From assembly GCA_022072025.1 (NCBI GenBank), contig JAJVIP010000015.1:61530-125529 (forward strand): a DNA stretch of 64,000 nt, written 5' to 3'. Below the pieces are notes generated by a model, which was not told the origin of the DNA, made no database searches, and was given only the letters and a program-made list of their open reading frames with translations. A program made the position numbers and the translations under genes. This document shows positions 1 to 7,484 of this stretch, piece after piece; position 1 is the first letter of the stretch; each line of letters starts with the position of its first letter. The DNA comes from Elusimicrobiota bacterium. Its GTDB lineage: Bacteria; Elusimicrobiota; Elusimicrobia; F11.

Positions 1-1
1 T

Positions 2-775
2 ATTCTGACGGGATATGCTGGTTTCACCACCGCCGCCGGTCATGTGGGCCCCAACATCCAGGTCGACCACGACATCAGCTTGTTGATCCCTGAAATATGG
101 TCCCGCATGAAAGTATCGGAACGCGAGCCAGAATTCCTAATCAAAAATGGATTCTTGGAGAAAATCGAGGATTTCGATCACAAAGGCCGGAAAATTTTGG
201 GCAGCCGCCTCGGATACCGGATCACGACCCGTTTTGTTGATCTTTTCCTGGGCCGATTGTTTGAGAACCCCAACACGGTATTTTCTGAAGAAATGCTCAA
301 ACCTGAAAAACAGGATTTGGATATGTTTGTCGCAGGCATTGAAGAGATTGTCGCCACCCAAAAACGCGTGGCTGAAAGTTATTTCAAAGACGGCAGCGTG
401 GAGGCGGCCTGCCCGCCGCTTAAAGCGGTTCTTCACATCATGGCGCGTGGCGCCTTTGAAGGGAAAGACATCAATCACCCAGACATTCGAAACCTTTTCA
501 AACGTGAGACACTCCTAAAAAGCGATTGGTACCGCGAACGCTTAGAAACCAAACAAGCCCGCGATATCTCCCTCTGGACCAATCAAATCGCCTATATCGA
601 AGATTTCAAAACTCATCCTGGCAATACGGAGGCCGTCACTCTGTTGAACCTGAACTCCCGCCTCGCGCTCGCCAAACAGAAACTGGTTGAGGCAAATCAA
701 GATGCCTATCTGAAAAAATTAATGGGCACCTTGGGAGCGGATCCCTTTCACAAACAACTCAAAGATTTTTCCTGA
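2..775 (+). CDS. Conserved protein of unknown function, 3' part (5' end outside window)
   Basis: The reading frame is open from base 2 and ends at a TGA at 773-775, so only the C-terminal ~257 residues are seen. The GTG at 44 is internal, because the frame continues upstream with no stop and with good coding character. The visible part is soluble and mixed alpha/beta, with a conserved-looking stretch near its start (VDHDISLLIPEIW) and a later segment EAACPPLKAVLHIM. No membrane segment or recognised catalytic motif is visible. I do not recognise the family with enough certainty to name it. It converges with the EamA permease on the other strand; the two stop codons nearly touch, with no terminator between them. 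Confidence 0.7.
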   Translation: MLTGYAGFTTAAGHVGPNIQVDHDISLLIPEIWSRMKVSEREPEFLIKNGFLEKIEDFDHKGRKILGSRLGYRITTRFVDLFLGRLFENPNTVFSEEMLKPEKQDLDMFVAGIEEIVATQKRVAESYFKDGSVEAACPPLKAVLHIMARGAFEGKDINHPDIRNLFKRETLLKSDWYRERLETKQARDISLWTNQIAYIEDFKTHPGNTEAVTLLNLNSRLALAKQKLVEANQDAYLKKLMGTLGADPFHKQLKDFS

Positions 776-1583
776 TGTAATATTGCGTCCAGGCCAACCC
801 CGAGAGAATCAGAAGCCCTCCGGCGAGGGAGAGCCGAGTTGGCAATTCTCCGAGCCACAACCATCCAATCAGAGTGGCCACCACAGGGATCAAATAAAGG
901 AACGTCACCGCGCGGGAAGCGGGCATTTGTTTGACGACCAAGGCCCAGAGGATAAAGGTGAGCGCCCCAGGAAATACTCCCAAATAGAGGACGGAGAGAG
1001 TGGCGCTAAAGGGGGCCGCTTCGATCTGTTGGAATAGACGGGATGAAAAGGGAAGCAAAAACAAAGTTCCCCCCCAAATAACGAAACAATTAAAACTCAG
1101 CGAATCGTAGTGAGCGATGAGCCGTTTCTGGAGGGTGGTATAGATACTCCCGCACAAAGCCGACAAGAGGACAAACCCCACATACCGATTGAACTCGAAA
1201 CCCTGCCCTTCTCCAAAGGCGATCAAGGCCGCCCCTGAAAAACTGAGGATCACACCCATCCAGGCGCGAAGGGGGAATGTCTCCCCTAAAAATAAATGGG
1301 ACCACACAATGGTCCACAGAGGAAGCGTATTGAGAATCAAACTGGCCGAACTGGCGGTGACAAATCGCTCTCCCACATTGAGGCAAACATGGTAGCCCGG
1401 AATGCTAAAAAAAGCTCCGATCATGAAAGGAAGAATGTGTTTTTTTTGGGGACGTTGAAGGCCCTTGATCATCACCAAAGGAACCAAGGTGAAAGACGCC
1501 ACCAAAAACCGAAACACGGCCATGGTGATCGGGTCGTAGCCATGAAGCGCCGCCCGAATGCCCGGAAAAGCCGACCCCCACAA
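759..1583 (-). CDS. EamA/DMT-family membrane permease
   Basis: A protein of about 274 residues with ten predicted hydrophobic segments in two halves, the layout of EamA (drug/metabolite transporter) permeases that export small metabolites across the inner membrane. The N-terminus WGSAFPGIRAAL and the second-half start LLSALCGSIYTTLQKR are typical EamA repeat openings. Substrate cannot be told. The first possible standard start is TTG at 1583, which cuts the first membrane helix short. In the same frame a CTG at 1619 overlaps the cysA stop codon and would add LKLFFPLFISIV, completing the helix. The gene follows cysA directly and may be translated by coupling to it. Confidence 0.88.
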   Translation of the reverse strand: MWGSAFPGIRAALHGYDPITMAVFRFLVASFTLVPLVMIKGLQRPQKKHILPFMIGAFFSIPGYHVCLNVGERFVTASSASLILNTLPLWTIVWSHLFLGETFPLRAWMGVILSFSGAALIAFGEGQGFEFNRYVGFVLLSALCGSIYTTLQKRLIAHYDSLSFNCFVIWGGTLFLLPFSSRLFQQIEAAPFSATLSVLYLGVFPGALTFILWALVVKQMPASRAVTFLYLIPVVATLIGWLWLGELPTRLSLAGGLLILSGLAWTQYYIRKNL

Positions 1584-1615
1584 AACAATGCTGATGAAAA
1601 GCGGGAAAAAAAGTT

Positions 1616-2653
1616 TCAGAGATGAAAAACCTGGAAAGCGGTAATCCCAATATACACATCTCGGCCTTCGGCAAACCCGCTCGCTAAAACAATCCCCTTC
1701 GGGACGTGGGCGACGATGTGTTTTTCCCCCTCAATATCCAACAACAGCTCAATTTGAGGGCCCAGAAACCGGGTCTTCACTATACGGCCTTTCACTTGAA
1801 GGGTTTCGGGAACAGAACTGACATAGACGTCGTGGGGTCTAAAATAAATGCGAACGCGCTGCCCCACCTTGGCGCCTGTGACGGTGAATTTAAAAGGACC
1901 CCAGGTCACCAAATCTTGAGCGGTGACGTTCGATTCAATAAAGTTCGACTCGCCCACAAACTCCGCCACAAACTGCGTCGCGGGTTTATCGAAAATTTCG
2001 AGCGGCGTTCCTTCTTGCTCCACGCGCCCTTTGTTCATGACCAAAACGCGGCTGGCTATTTCCAAGGCTTCATGTTGATCATGGGTCACAAAAATCGTGG
2101 TCACATGGGTTTGTTCGTGCAGCCGAACAATCCATTCGCGCAATTCTTCTCGCACTTTGGCGTCAAGCGCGCCAAAAGGTTCGTCTAACAAAAGCACCTT
2201 GGGGTTGGGCGCGAGCGCGCGAGCCAAGGCCACGCGTTGACGTTGCCCGCCCGAAAGCTGCGTGGGATAGCGCCCGCCCAGGCCATGCAAGGACACCAAT
2301 TGAATCAACTCCTCCACGCGCGCGAGTTGATCCTTCTTGGGTATTTTTCTCACCTGTAAGCCAAAGGCGATATTTTCAGCCACCGTCATATGTTTGAACA
2401 GCGCGTAATGTTGAAAAACAAAACCGATGTTCCGGTCCCGGGCGGTGAGCGTGGTGGACTCTTCTCCAACAATGCGAACCTCCCCTTGATCCGGCGTTTC
2501 CAAGCCCGCGATCATTCGCAAGAGCGTGCTCTTTCCAGAACCGCTGGGGCCCAGGAGAGCCACCAAGGATCCCCCCTCGACTGAAAAACTGACATTGTCC
2601 ACCGCCGCCAATTTTCCAAACCGTTTGCTTAAATTTTGAACTGCAATGCTCAT
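1616..2653 (-). CDS. cysA: Sulfate/thiosulfate ABC transporter ATP-binding protein CysA
   Basis: A 345-residue ABC ATPase powering sulfate/thiosulfate uptake with CysT and CysW. Visible motifs are Walker A GPSGSGKS (about residues 35-42), signature LSGGQRQRVALARAL, Walker B VLLLDEPFGALD, the H-loop histidine in VTHDQHEALE, and a C-terminal TOBE-like domain with FRPHDVYV. Length fits the family. ATG at 2653 is chosen over an upstream in-frame TTG at 2671 because MSIAVQNLSKRFG is the normal start of the domain. It is separated from cysW by about 260 bases that hold a nested palindromic repeat, unlike the tight cysT-cysW junction, so its expression level may differ from the permeases. Confidence 0.95.
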   Translation of the reverse strand: MSIAVQNLSKRFGKLAAVDNVSFSVEGGSLVALLGPSGSGKSTLLRMIAGLETPDQGEVRIVGEESTTLTARDRNIGFVFQHYALFKHMTVAENIAFGLQVRKIPKKDQLARVEELIQLVSLHGLGGRYPTQLSGGQRQRVALARALAPNPKVLLLDEPFGALDAKVREELREWIVRLHEQTHVTTIFVTHDQHEALEIASRVLVMNKGRVEQEGTPLEIFDKPATQFVAEFVGESNFIESNVTAQDLVTWGPFKFTVTGAKVGQRVRIYFRPHDVYVSSVPETLQVKGRIVKTRFLGPQIELLLDIEGEKHIVAHVPKGIVLASGFAEGRDVYIGITAFQVFHL

Positions 2654-2693
2654 AGCGCGGCTCCACCGCAACCCAACAAGGGATCAAGCATGG

Positions 2694-2868
2694 CCGTCGT
2701 CCCGGCCCATTTTTTAAAAGATGTGTGCGCCGTGAAGAGCATAAGCCGGGACCCAGCCTCTCCCGAGGAGGAGGTGTGTACATCACACCTTCTGCCGGAA
2801 CGACTGGGCCCCGGCTTATACACTTGCCAACAATCACCCCACTTAAATGCTGGGCCGGGGCGACGGCG
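2694..2868. repeat. Nested double-palindrome repeat, copy A (inside cys operon)
   Basis: Outer arms CGTCCCGGCCC and GGGCCGGGGCGAC enclose inner arms ATAAGCCGGGACCCAG and CTGGGCCCCGGCTTAT, so the whole ~175 bp can fold as a hairpin within a hairpin. The same design recurs at 19727-19899 and 36259-36431. Copies A and C also share flanking sequence, including TTCTTCGTA on the right. It fills the cysW-cysA gap. Confidence 0.85.
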
Positions 2869-2915
2869 ACCTTCAAACATTTCTTCGTATAAAAATAAGG
2901 TCTCACGATTCCATT

Positions 2916-3794
2916 TCATAACTCCCCCCGCGTTTCACGGCTCGACCGCGCCTCTACAATTGCTTTAGCGATCAACGTCACCACTGAGAGAAGCGCCAGC
3001 AATGACGCCACCGCGAACGCTCCCACAAAATCATATTCATTGTAAAGAATCTCCACATGCAAGGGGATGGTGTTGGTGAGCCCCCGAATATGGCCTGACA
3101 CCACCGACACAGCTCCAAACTCCCCCATCGCGCGGGCATTGCAGAGGATGACACCGTACAAGAGGCCCCATTTGATGTTGGGAAGGGTCACCTTTCTAAA
3201 AATCTGCCAACCATTGGCCCCCAGCACCCAGGCCGCCAACTCTTCTTCAGGCCCTTGCGCCTGCATGAGCGGAATGAGTTCTCTCGCAATAAACGGAAAT
3301 GTCACAAACCAAGTGGCCAAAACAATTCCCGGGACGGCAAAAATAATTTTGATGTTGTGGTCCAATAGCCAAGGGCCCAGCCAGCCGTTCGCCCCGTAGA
3401 TAAGCACATAGATCATTCCTGAGATGACCGGAGAGACCGAAAAAGGCAAATCGATCAACGTGATTAAAAAGGCTTTGCCATGAAAATCAAAACGCGCGAT
3501 GGCCCAGGAGGCGCATAGGCCAATCACGATATTCAATGGCAGCACAAGCGCCGACACGAGCAAAGTCAGTCGAATGGCCGAGATGGTCATGGGGTCGCTG
3601 ACCGAGGTCCAATAAACTTGAAACCCTTTTTTTAACCCTTCATAAAATACGGAGAGAAGCGGAAGGAACAAGAACAAGGTCAGAAACAAAAGCGCCACGG
3701 AAATTAATCCCCAACGAACCCATCGCGGTTCGCTCAAGCCCCGCGCCGAGGGAGAAGTCCCGCGGGATTGAAGTCGAGAAACGGCCCCCGCCAT
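2916..3794 (-). CDS. cysW: Sulfate ABC transporter permease CysW
   Basis: A 292-residue inner-membrane permease with six hydrophobic segments and the BPD-transporter EAA loop region (EEELAAWVLGANGWQIFRKVTLPNIKWGLLYG), followed by the CysW-typical GEFGAVSVVSGHIRG. With CysT it forms the membrane channel driven by CysA. The ATG at 3794 lies two bases after the cysT stop and is preferred over an in-frame ATG at 3830 that would overlap cysT. It is the second permease of the operon. No periplasmic sulfate-binding protein gene (sbp/cysP) adjoins the operon within the window. Confidence 0.95.
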   Translation of the reverse strand: MAGAVSRLQSRGTSPSARGLSEPRWVRWGLISVALLFLTLFLFLPLLSVFYEGLKKGFQVYWTSVSDPMTISAIRLTLLVSALVLPLNIVIGLCASWAIARFDFHGKAFLITLIDLPFSVSPVISGMIYVLIYGANGWLGPWLLDHNIKIIFAVPGIVLATWFVTFPFIARELIPLMQAQGPEEELAAWVLGANGWQIFRKVTLPNIKWGLLYGVILCNARAMGEFGAVSVVSGHIRGLTNTIPLHVEILYNEYDFVGAFAVASLLALLSVVTLIAKAIVEARSSRETRGEL

Positions 3795-3796
3795 GG

Positions 3797-4636
3797 TTAT
3801 ATGACCCCCTGGCGTTGCCTGTGCCACCATTGCAACGCGTTTATGACAAAAATCAACAGGAAGGCCATCGACAACATAATCACCGCAATCGCGGCCGCTC
3901 CGGCGTAATCAAATTGTTCCAGTTTGGTCATGATGAGAAGAGGTGTGATTTCCGTTTTGAGCGGCATGTTCCCGGAAATAAAAACAACCGACCCATATTC
4001 CCCCAAAGCGCGAGCGAAGGCCAAAGTAAACCCGGTGACGATGGACGGAAACATGACAGGAAAAACAGCGTAACGCAGCGTTTGCCAGCGAGAAGCCCCC
4101 AAAGTGGTGGCGGCTTCCTCCATGTCCTGGTCCATGGCTTCCAAAACCGGCTGAACAGTTCGCACCACAAAGGGAAGCCCAATGAAAGTGAGGGCCACCC
4201 AAATTCCTAGCGGTTGATAAACCACATCAAGTCCAAGCGATTTCAAAGGGGCCCCCAACCAACCATTCCTTGAATAGAGGGTCGTCAACGTTATTCCGGC
4301 GACCGCGGTGGGCAATGCAAAAGGCAAATCGACCAGGCCATCCACAATTTTTTTTCCGGGGAATGAGTAGCGCACCAACACCCACGCCACCAACGTCCCG
4401 AACAGCGCGTTAAAAAGAGCCGCGCCCAAAGACAATCCAAAGGTCAGTTTCAAAGAGGCCCACACCCGCGCGGTCGAAACCACGGCCCAAAAACCGGGCC
4501 CTCCCAAACTGGCGCTTTTCACAAACAACGCCGAGAGGGGGATTAAAACAACCAACGTGAGCGACAAAAGCGTCAACCCCATGGTGAGGCCAAAACCCGG
4601 CAACACGCTCCGTTCATTCTTAAAGAAGACCACCAT
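3797..4636 (-). CDS. cysT: Sulfate ABC transporter permease CysT (CysU)
   Basis: A 279-residue inner-membrane permease with six predicted helices. The EAA loop is EEAATTLGASRWQTLRYAVFPVMFPSI and is followed by GEYGSVVFISGNMPLKTEI, the family hallmark of CysT. It is first in the minus-strand order cysT-cysW-cysA. A GAGGAGAG ribosome-binding site sits just before the ATG at 4636. A strong intrinsic terminator lies immediately upstream of that site, between promoter and gene, so the operon is probably controlled by premature termination. Confidence 0.95.
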   Translation of the reverse strand: MVVFFKNERSVLPGFGLTMGLTLLSLTLVVLIPLSALFVKSASLGGPGFWAVVSTARVWASLKLTFGLSLGAALFNALFGTLVAWVLVRYSFPGKKIVDGLVDLPFALPTAVAGITLTTLYSRNGWLGAPLKSLGLDVVYQPLGIWVALTFIGLPFVVRTVQPVLEAMDQDMEEAATTLGASRWQTLRYAVFPVMFPSIVTGFTLAFARALGEYGSVVFISGNMPLKTEITPLLIMTKLEQFDYAGAAAIAVIMLSMAFLLIFVINALQWWHRQRQGVI

Positions 4637-4653
4637 TCACTCTCTCCTCAATT

Positions 4654-4690
4654 AAAAAAACCCATGTCAACTTTTCAGCCGACACGGGTT
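4654..4690 (-). terminator. Intrinsic terminator (attenuator) in the cysT leader
   Basis: On the minus strand AACCCGTGTC pairs with GACATGGGTT (ten base pairs, one G-U) around a loop GGCTGAAAAGTT, followed by seven Ts. It lies only about 20 bases upstream of the cysT start codon and just before its ribosome-binding site, the arrangement of an attenuator rather than of an end-of-gene terminator. No gene ends upstream on this strand. Confidence 0.8.
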
Positions 4691-4699
4691 CACAATATT

Positions 4700-4795
4700 T
4701 CCATGAACAACGCCGCTTTAGCCCTGCTCTGTCAAAAAAAACAGAGTCTCTTATTCTTATCGGCGGGGCAAGTTGGTCGTTAAATTCCGCCGAGG
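4700..4795 (-). promoter_or_regulatory. Structured cysT leader, candidate riboswitch (SAM-II/SAM-V-like)
   Basis: The minus strand from about 4795 reads a hairpin CGGCGG...CCGCCG whose loop contains ATTTAAC...CTTGC, followed by GATAAG, a small CTCTGT/ACAGAG hairpin, then GCTAAAG, then a GTTCA/TGAAC hairpin and the terminator. ATTTAAC-loop-TTGC, GATAA and GCTAAA appear in the same order in SAM-II-class aptamers as I remember them. SAM control of sulfate uptake makes biological sense, but the intervening hairpin is unusual and pseudoknot pairing was not verified. A generic attenuating leader is the fallback interpretation. Confidence 0.45.
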
Positions 4796-4801
4796 CTTGG
4801 G

Positions 4802-4807
4802 AGTATA
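4802..4807 (-). promoter_or_regulatory. Putative -10 box for the cysTWA operon
   Basis: TATACT on the minus strand, positioned so that transcription would begin just before the structured leader. The -35 region is weak (TGTCAT at 16-17 bases spacing). It lies between the leader and the terminal repeat at 4848. Confidence 0.4.
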
Positions 4808-4847
4808 GTCGATTTCGAAAAAAATGACACTCAATCTCAAGGAATTG

Positions 4848-4879
4848 AATTGGTGCCGCAGTTGTCATTTGGCATTTGA
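4848..4879 (+). repeat. RAYT-linked terminal repeat R1 (direct)
   Basis: Begins AATTGGTGCCGCAGTTGTC and runs on to TTTGGCATTTGA. It is identical over 32 bases to R2 (6343) and R6 (14266). It forms the left boundary of unit A. Confidence 0.9.
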
Positions 4880-4959
4880 GGTTAAGGGGGCAGAGTTCAC
4901 ATTCCACGCTTGTCGGAAGCATTGCCCGATAAAAGTCCCTCAATGAAAGTTTCACCGCA

Positions 4960-4998
4960 CCGCCCGTCCGCCAACCCTGGCGGACGGGCGGTTTTTTT
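4960..4998 (+). terminator. Repeated intrinsic terminator block, copy 1
   Basis: CCGCCCGTCCGCCA pairs perfectly with TGGCGGACGGGCGG around ACCC, followed by TTTTTTT. Together with the preceding CTCAATGAAAGTTTC (4939 onward) it is nearly identical to 13549-13612 in unit B. No plus-strand gene ends here, so it probably insulates the cargo from outside transcription. Confidence 0.8.
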
Positions 4999-5077
4999 AC
5001 TCTTTCTGTAAATTTCCGGCGGGGAGGCGGCGTAATATAAAGGGTAACAACGGCACCGGTGTCCGTCGTTATCGTTT

Positions 5078-6298
5078 TTACACAAAATAGGATAAAGCTT
5101 CGCTCGCGCTGGCGACAAGGATTTGGGTTTCTCCATCTGTATGGGTTTGCCAGGCGTGGGGTTCAGCCACCAGTTGAAGGGCTTTTTTACAAGGCAAATA
5201 CCGTAAAAATCGGCGTAAGGATGAAGCGGGGGTCGTATCGGACAATTTAACTTCAATGGGCAGCCAGGGGCGTTTGTTTTTCGTGATCAGAAAATCGACT
5301 TCCTCCTTTTCTTTGTTTCTCAAGAAGAAAAGATCAAACGCGCCTTCGCCGCTATCGGTCCAAAAGTGGCAGGCTTTGAGGAGATGGCAAGCCACCAAAT
5401 TTTCAAAGCGAGCGCCAGGGTCATTGACTTCGCTGTGATCCCACAAATACATTTTCCCTTCTTTCTTTAAAGAACGAACGATAGACAACTGATACGGTTT
5501 AATTTCGAAAATGTAATACAACTCTTTTAAATAAGTGAGCCATCGCTTGATCGTATTATGACTGGTTTCCAAGTCCTCCCGAAGGGACGACAAGCTAAAC
5601 AACCCGCCAACCTTATCGGGCAAAATGGCCGCCAATGTTTCTATTTGGGCCAGGTCCGGGAGACGGCTTAAGTCGCGCAAATCTTCCCGGATCACTTTCT
5701 CTGTTCGACTTGCCCGCCAAACATTGGCTTGCCTTTCATTTTGAGAAAGAAAAGGTTCTGGAAACCCGCCCAACTTAAGAATCGACTCCAAAACGTCTTG
5801 TTGATTCTTTTGGGGTGTCATTGTTCTAGAAAAAAGAAATGACAATATTTTTTCGGGATGCATTGGTTTGTTGTGGACCAACTCAGCTAGCGTAAAAGGA
5901 TGAAGGCGAAATGAATAATAACGACCCAACAAACTGTCCCCGCCTTTTTTATAGATATTCAACCGGGCGCTGCCCGTCACGATGATATCAGCAGGGGCCT
6001 CCATCGTGTCGAACACCCCTTTTAGAGATCGCTTCCAAAATTTGGCTTTGTGAATTTCATCCAAAATGACAATCGGGACGATCGAACTTTTATTCGGAAG
6101 AATAAACCGAGGGTTTTGGGCCCATTTTTTTTTAAATTCTTTGTCATCCCAATTGAAGTACTGGCCGCATTTTCGCTGAGAAAGAATGGTTTTAGCCAGC
6201 GTGGTTTTTCCGCATTGACGCGGACCGGAAATGAAGGCCATTTTGTGATGGGGAAAACAAAATTCCTCAATGAGAGGCGTCAAATATCTGTTTTGCAT
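5078..6298 (-). CDS. AAA+ ATPase with DUF4143 C-terminal domain (cargo of unit A)
   Basis: A 406-residue cytoplasmic protein. Residues about 15-140 form the AAA_14 domain with Walker A GPRQCGKT and Walker B IVILDEIHKA. The middle has a winged-helix-like region (SLREDLETSHNTIKRWLTYLKELY). The C-terminal DUF4143 part carries EVDFLI...PIEVKLS, resembling a PD-(D/E)XK nuclease core. Family members are abundant in accessory DNA; their biological role is not settled. It stands alone between the terminator block and repeat R2. A different family member lies just across the transposase (7475-8647). Confidence 0.9.
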   Translation of the reverse strand: MQNRYLTPLIEEFCFPHHKMAFISGPRQCGKTTLAKTILSQRKCGQYFNWDDKEFKKKWAQNPRFILPNKSSIVPIVILDEIHKAKFWKRSLKGVFDTMEAPADIIVTGSARLNIYKKGGDSLLGRYYSFRLHPFTLAELVHNKPMHPEKILSFLFSRTMTPQKNQQDVLESILKLGGFPEPFLSQNERQANVWRASRTEKVIREDLRDLSRLPDLAQIETLAAILPDKVGGLFSLSSLREDLETSHNTIKRWLTYLKELYYIFEIKPYQLSIVRSLKKEGKMYLWDHSEVNDPGARFENLVACHLLKACHFWTDSGEGAFDLFFLRNKEKEEVDFLITKNKRPWLPIEVKLSDTTPASSLRRFLRYLPCKKALQLVAEPHAWQTHTDGETQILVASASEALSYFV

Positions 6299-6342
6299 AC
6301 TCTGACCAAATTAACATGTGGCGGCAATATGGTCAAGCGTAG

Positions 6343-6374
6343 AATTGGTGCCGCAGTTGTCATTTGGCATTTGA
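6343..6374 (+). repeat. RAYT-linked repeat R2 (direct)
   Basis: Same 32 bases as R1. It forms the left edge of the 1.14-kb segment (6341-7484) duplicated at 14264-15407. The bases AATT precede GGTGCC here, as at R1, R4 and R6. Confidence 0.9.
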
Positions 6375-6382
6375 AGCTGGGT

Positions 6383-7348
6383 TCATCCACTTTTGAACAG
6401 GGCTTTCCTTAATATTTCCAATTCCGGCGCTTTTTCAATCTGGTCATCCATTCGATGGAGGGCATGGCTGATCGTCGATGCGTCGCGATTTAAATACTGG
6501 CCCAATTCTGTTGTGGTGAATCGGAAATATTTCTTGGCCAAATACATCAACAAATATCGCACCCTGCTTAGTTTTCTTTCTTTGTTGAGAGATCGTAGAT
6601 CAGCCGGCGAAACTTCCAACACCTCCGCCACCTTTTCCCCCAAGATGTCGATTGATTTAATTTCATGATCTCCCGATAGGCCTTTCTTGACCCGATCAAC
6701 CTCGAACCGGTTTTTAATCTCATCGATAAAAAGAGGATTTCCTAAAAAGCCGTTTGCATTCATCCCTTCAAAAGCCCCTCCCTGGCCAATATTCAGTCCC
6801 TCCTTGATGAATTTTTGATAATTCCCCCATGCCAATTGCCCTGCGCCAAATCTCCTTAAAATCAGATTGATAAATTTCTGCACATATTCCGGTGCGCCCG
6901 GTGAAAGGTAAAAACGATGACTGGACCACTTCCAATCCTCCAATTTTTGAACCAAGGTGTGTTTGCGTGTGCGAACAGGGTTCAAATGGATATATTTAAT
7001 TAATTGCAGAAGGTAGGCATCATGATCACAAATGCGCGCCTTGTAGCGGCTTTCAAAAACATGCCCGGTTAATTGGTGTCGTTTATTGAACCAAAGGGCA
7101 TAAGAAGTCAAAAGCCGCCGCATGAAAACGTTGAGATTGGCCTGAGGGGTACTGACCAGCATATGGAAATGATTCGGCATTAAACACCAGCCCCACAACT
7201 GGATTTCCGATATCTGCGCTTTTTCAAATAGGATCCCCTCGAATTTCTCAAAATCATCGGTTTCTCTGTAAATCGTTTCCCGTCGATTCCCTCGGCTGTA
7301 GACGTGATAGAAAGCTCCCTGAAACTCATAACGGCGCGGTCGTGGCAT
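6383..7348 (-). CDS. REP-associated tyrosine transposase (Y1/RAYT) with DnaA-like C-terminus, copy 1
   Basis: A 321-residue single-strand transposase of the IS200-like Y1 superfamily. The HUH motif is in PNHFHMLV and the likely catalytic tyrosine in LIKYIHLNPVR. The C-terminal ~60 residues (ELGQYLNRDASTISHALHRM) resemble the DNA-binding domain IV of DnaA, a fusion known in RAYTs. ATG at 7348 is chosen because MPRPRRYEFQGAFYHVYSRGN is the normal family start; the longer open frame to 7483 reads through the terminal repeat. The protein is identical to the copy at 14306-15271, implying recent movement or gene conversion. Confidence 0.93.
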   Translation of the reverse strand: MPRPRRYEFQGAFYHVYSRGNRRETIYRETDDFEKFEGILFEKAQISEIQLWGWCLMPNHFHMLVSTPQANLNVFMRRLLTSYALWFNKRHQLTGHVFESRYKARICDHDAYLLQLIKYIHLNPVRTRKHTLVQKLEDWKWSSHRFYLSPGAPEYVQKFINLILRRFGAGQLAWGNYQKFIKEGLNIGQGGAFEGMNANGFLGNPLFIDEIKNRFEVDRVKKGLSGDHEIKSIDILGEKVAEVLEVSPADLRSLNKERKLSRVRYLLMYLAKKYFRFTTTELGQYLNRDASTISHALHRMDDQIEKAPELEILRKALFKSG

Positions 7349-7457
7349 AAAGGCCCCCTTGGGAAGGGGTGATTTATTAATGAGAAGGGGATTTTTAAGC
7401 GGTTTATTCGCGAATTGTCGACGGAGAGTATAGGATTTTAAGAAGGTGGATGACTCA

Positions 7458-7484
7458 CAAATGCCAAATGACAACTGCGGCACC
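7458..7484 (-). repeat. RAYT-linked terminal repeat R3 (inverted)
   Basis: Inverted copy of the R1 core, reading GGTGCCGCAGTTGTC on the minus strand. It forms the right end of unit A and of the duplicated transposase segment. The next bases lead straight into the truncated ATPase gene. Confidence 0.9.

Larger units (their letters stand above)
4637..5077. other. 441-bp gene-free stretch upstream of cysT
   Basis: It holds, from left to right, the cysT ribosome-binding site, the attenuator, the structured leader, a -10 box, the terminal repeat R1 (4848-4879) and a strong hairpin-plus-T-run on the plus strand (4960-4998). No protein-coding frame in it looks real. Confidence 0.8.
4848..7484. mobile_element. 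RAYT-based transposon-like unit A with AAA/DUF4143 ATPase cargo
   Basis: Bounded on the left by R1 (GGTGCCGCAGTTGTCATTTG..., direct) and on the right by its inverted copy ending at 7484. Inside, in order, are a plus-strand terminator block, an AAA/DUF4143 ATPase on the minus strand, an internal direct copy of the repeat (R2, 6343) and a Y1/RAYT transposase. Unit B at 13429-15407 has the same left block, R copies and transposase but other cargo. The right end abuts a DUF4143 ATPase gene that has lost its normal start. No target duplication is seen. That the whole unit moves together is inference; the minimal element may be only 6343-7484. Confidence 0.65.

Noticed and set aside
2916..4636. Molybdate or other anion transporter
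   Set aside because: Two distinct permeases of CysT and CysW type plus a CysA with TOBE domain fit sulfate/thiosulfate, whereas molybdate systems have one permease.
4733..4795. S-box (SAM-I) riboswitch upstream of cysT
   Set aside because: The conserved S-box core words (GGAGGGA, GCAACC) are absent; only a SAM-II/V-like order of short words was found.
4848..4879. The RAYT-linked repeat as a classical REP hairpin
   Set aside because: Only a four-base stem (TGCC/GGCA) can form within it, too weak for a REP; it behaves as a terminal inverted repeat instead.
7349..7483. N-terminal extension of the RAYT transposase
   Set aside because: The extra codons read through the terminal repeat and a low-complexity leader; relatives start at MPRPRR. 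The same applies to the second copy.
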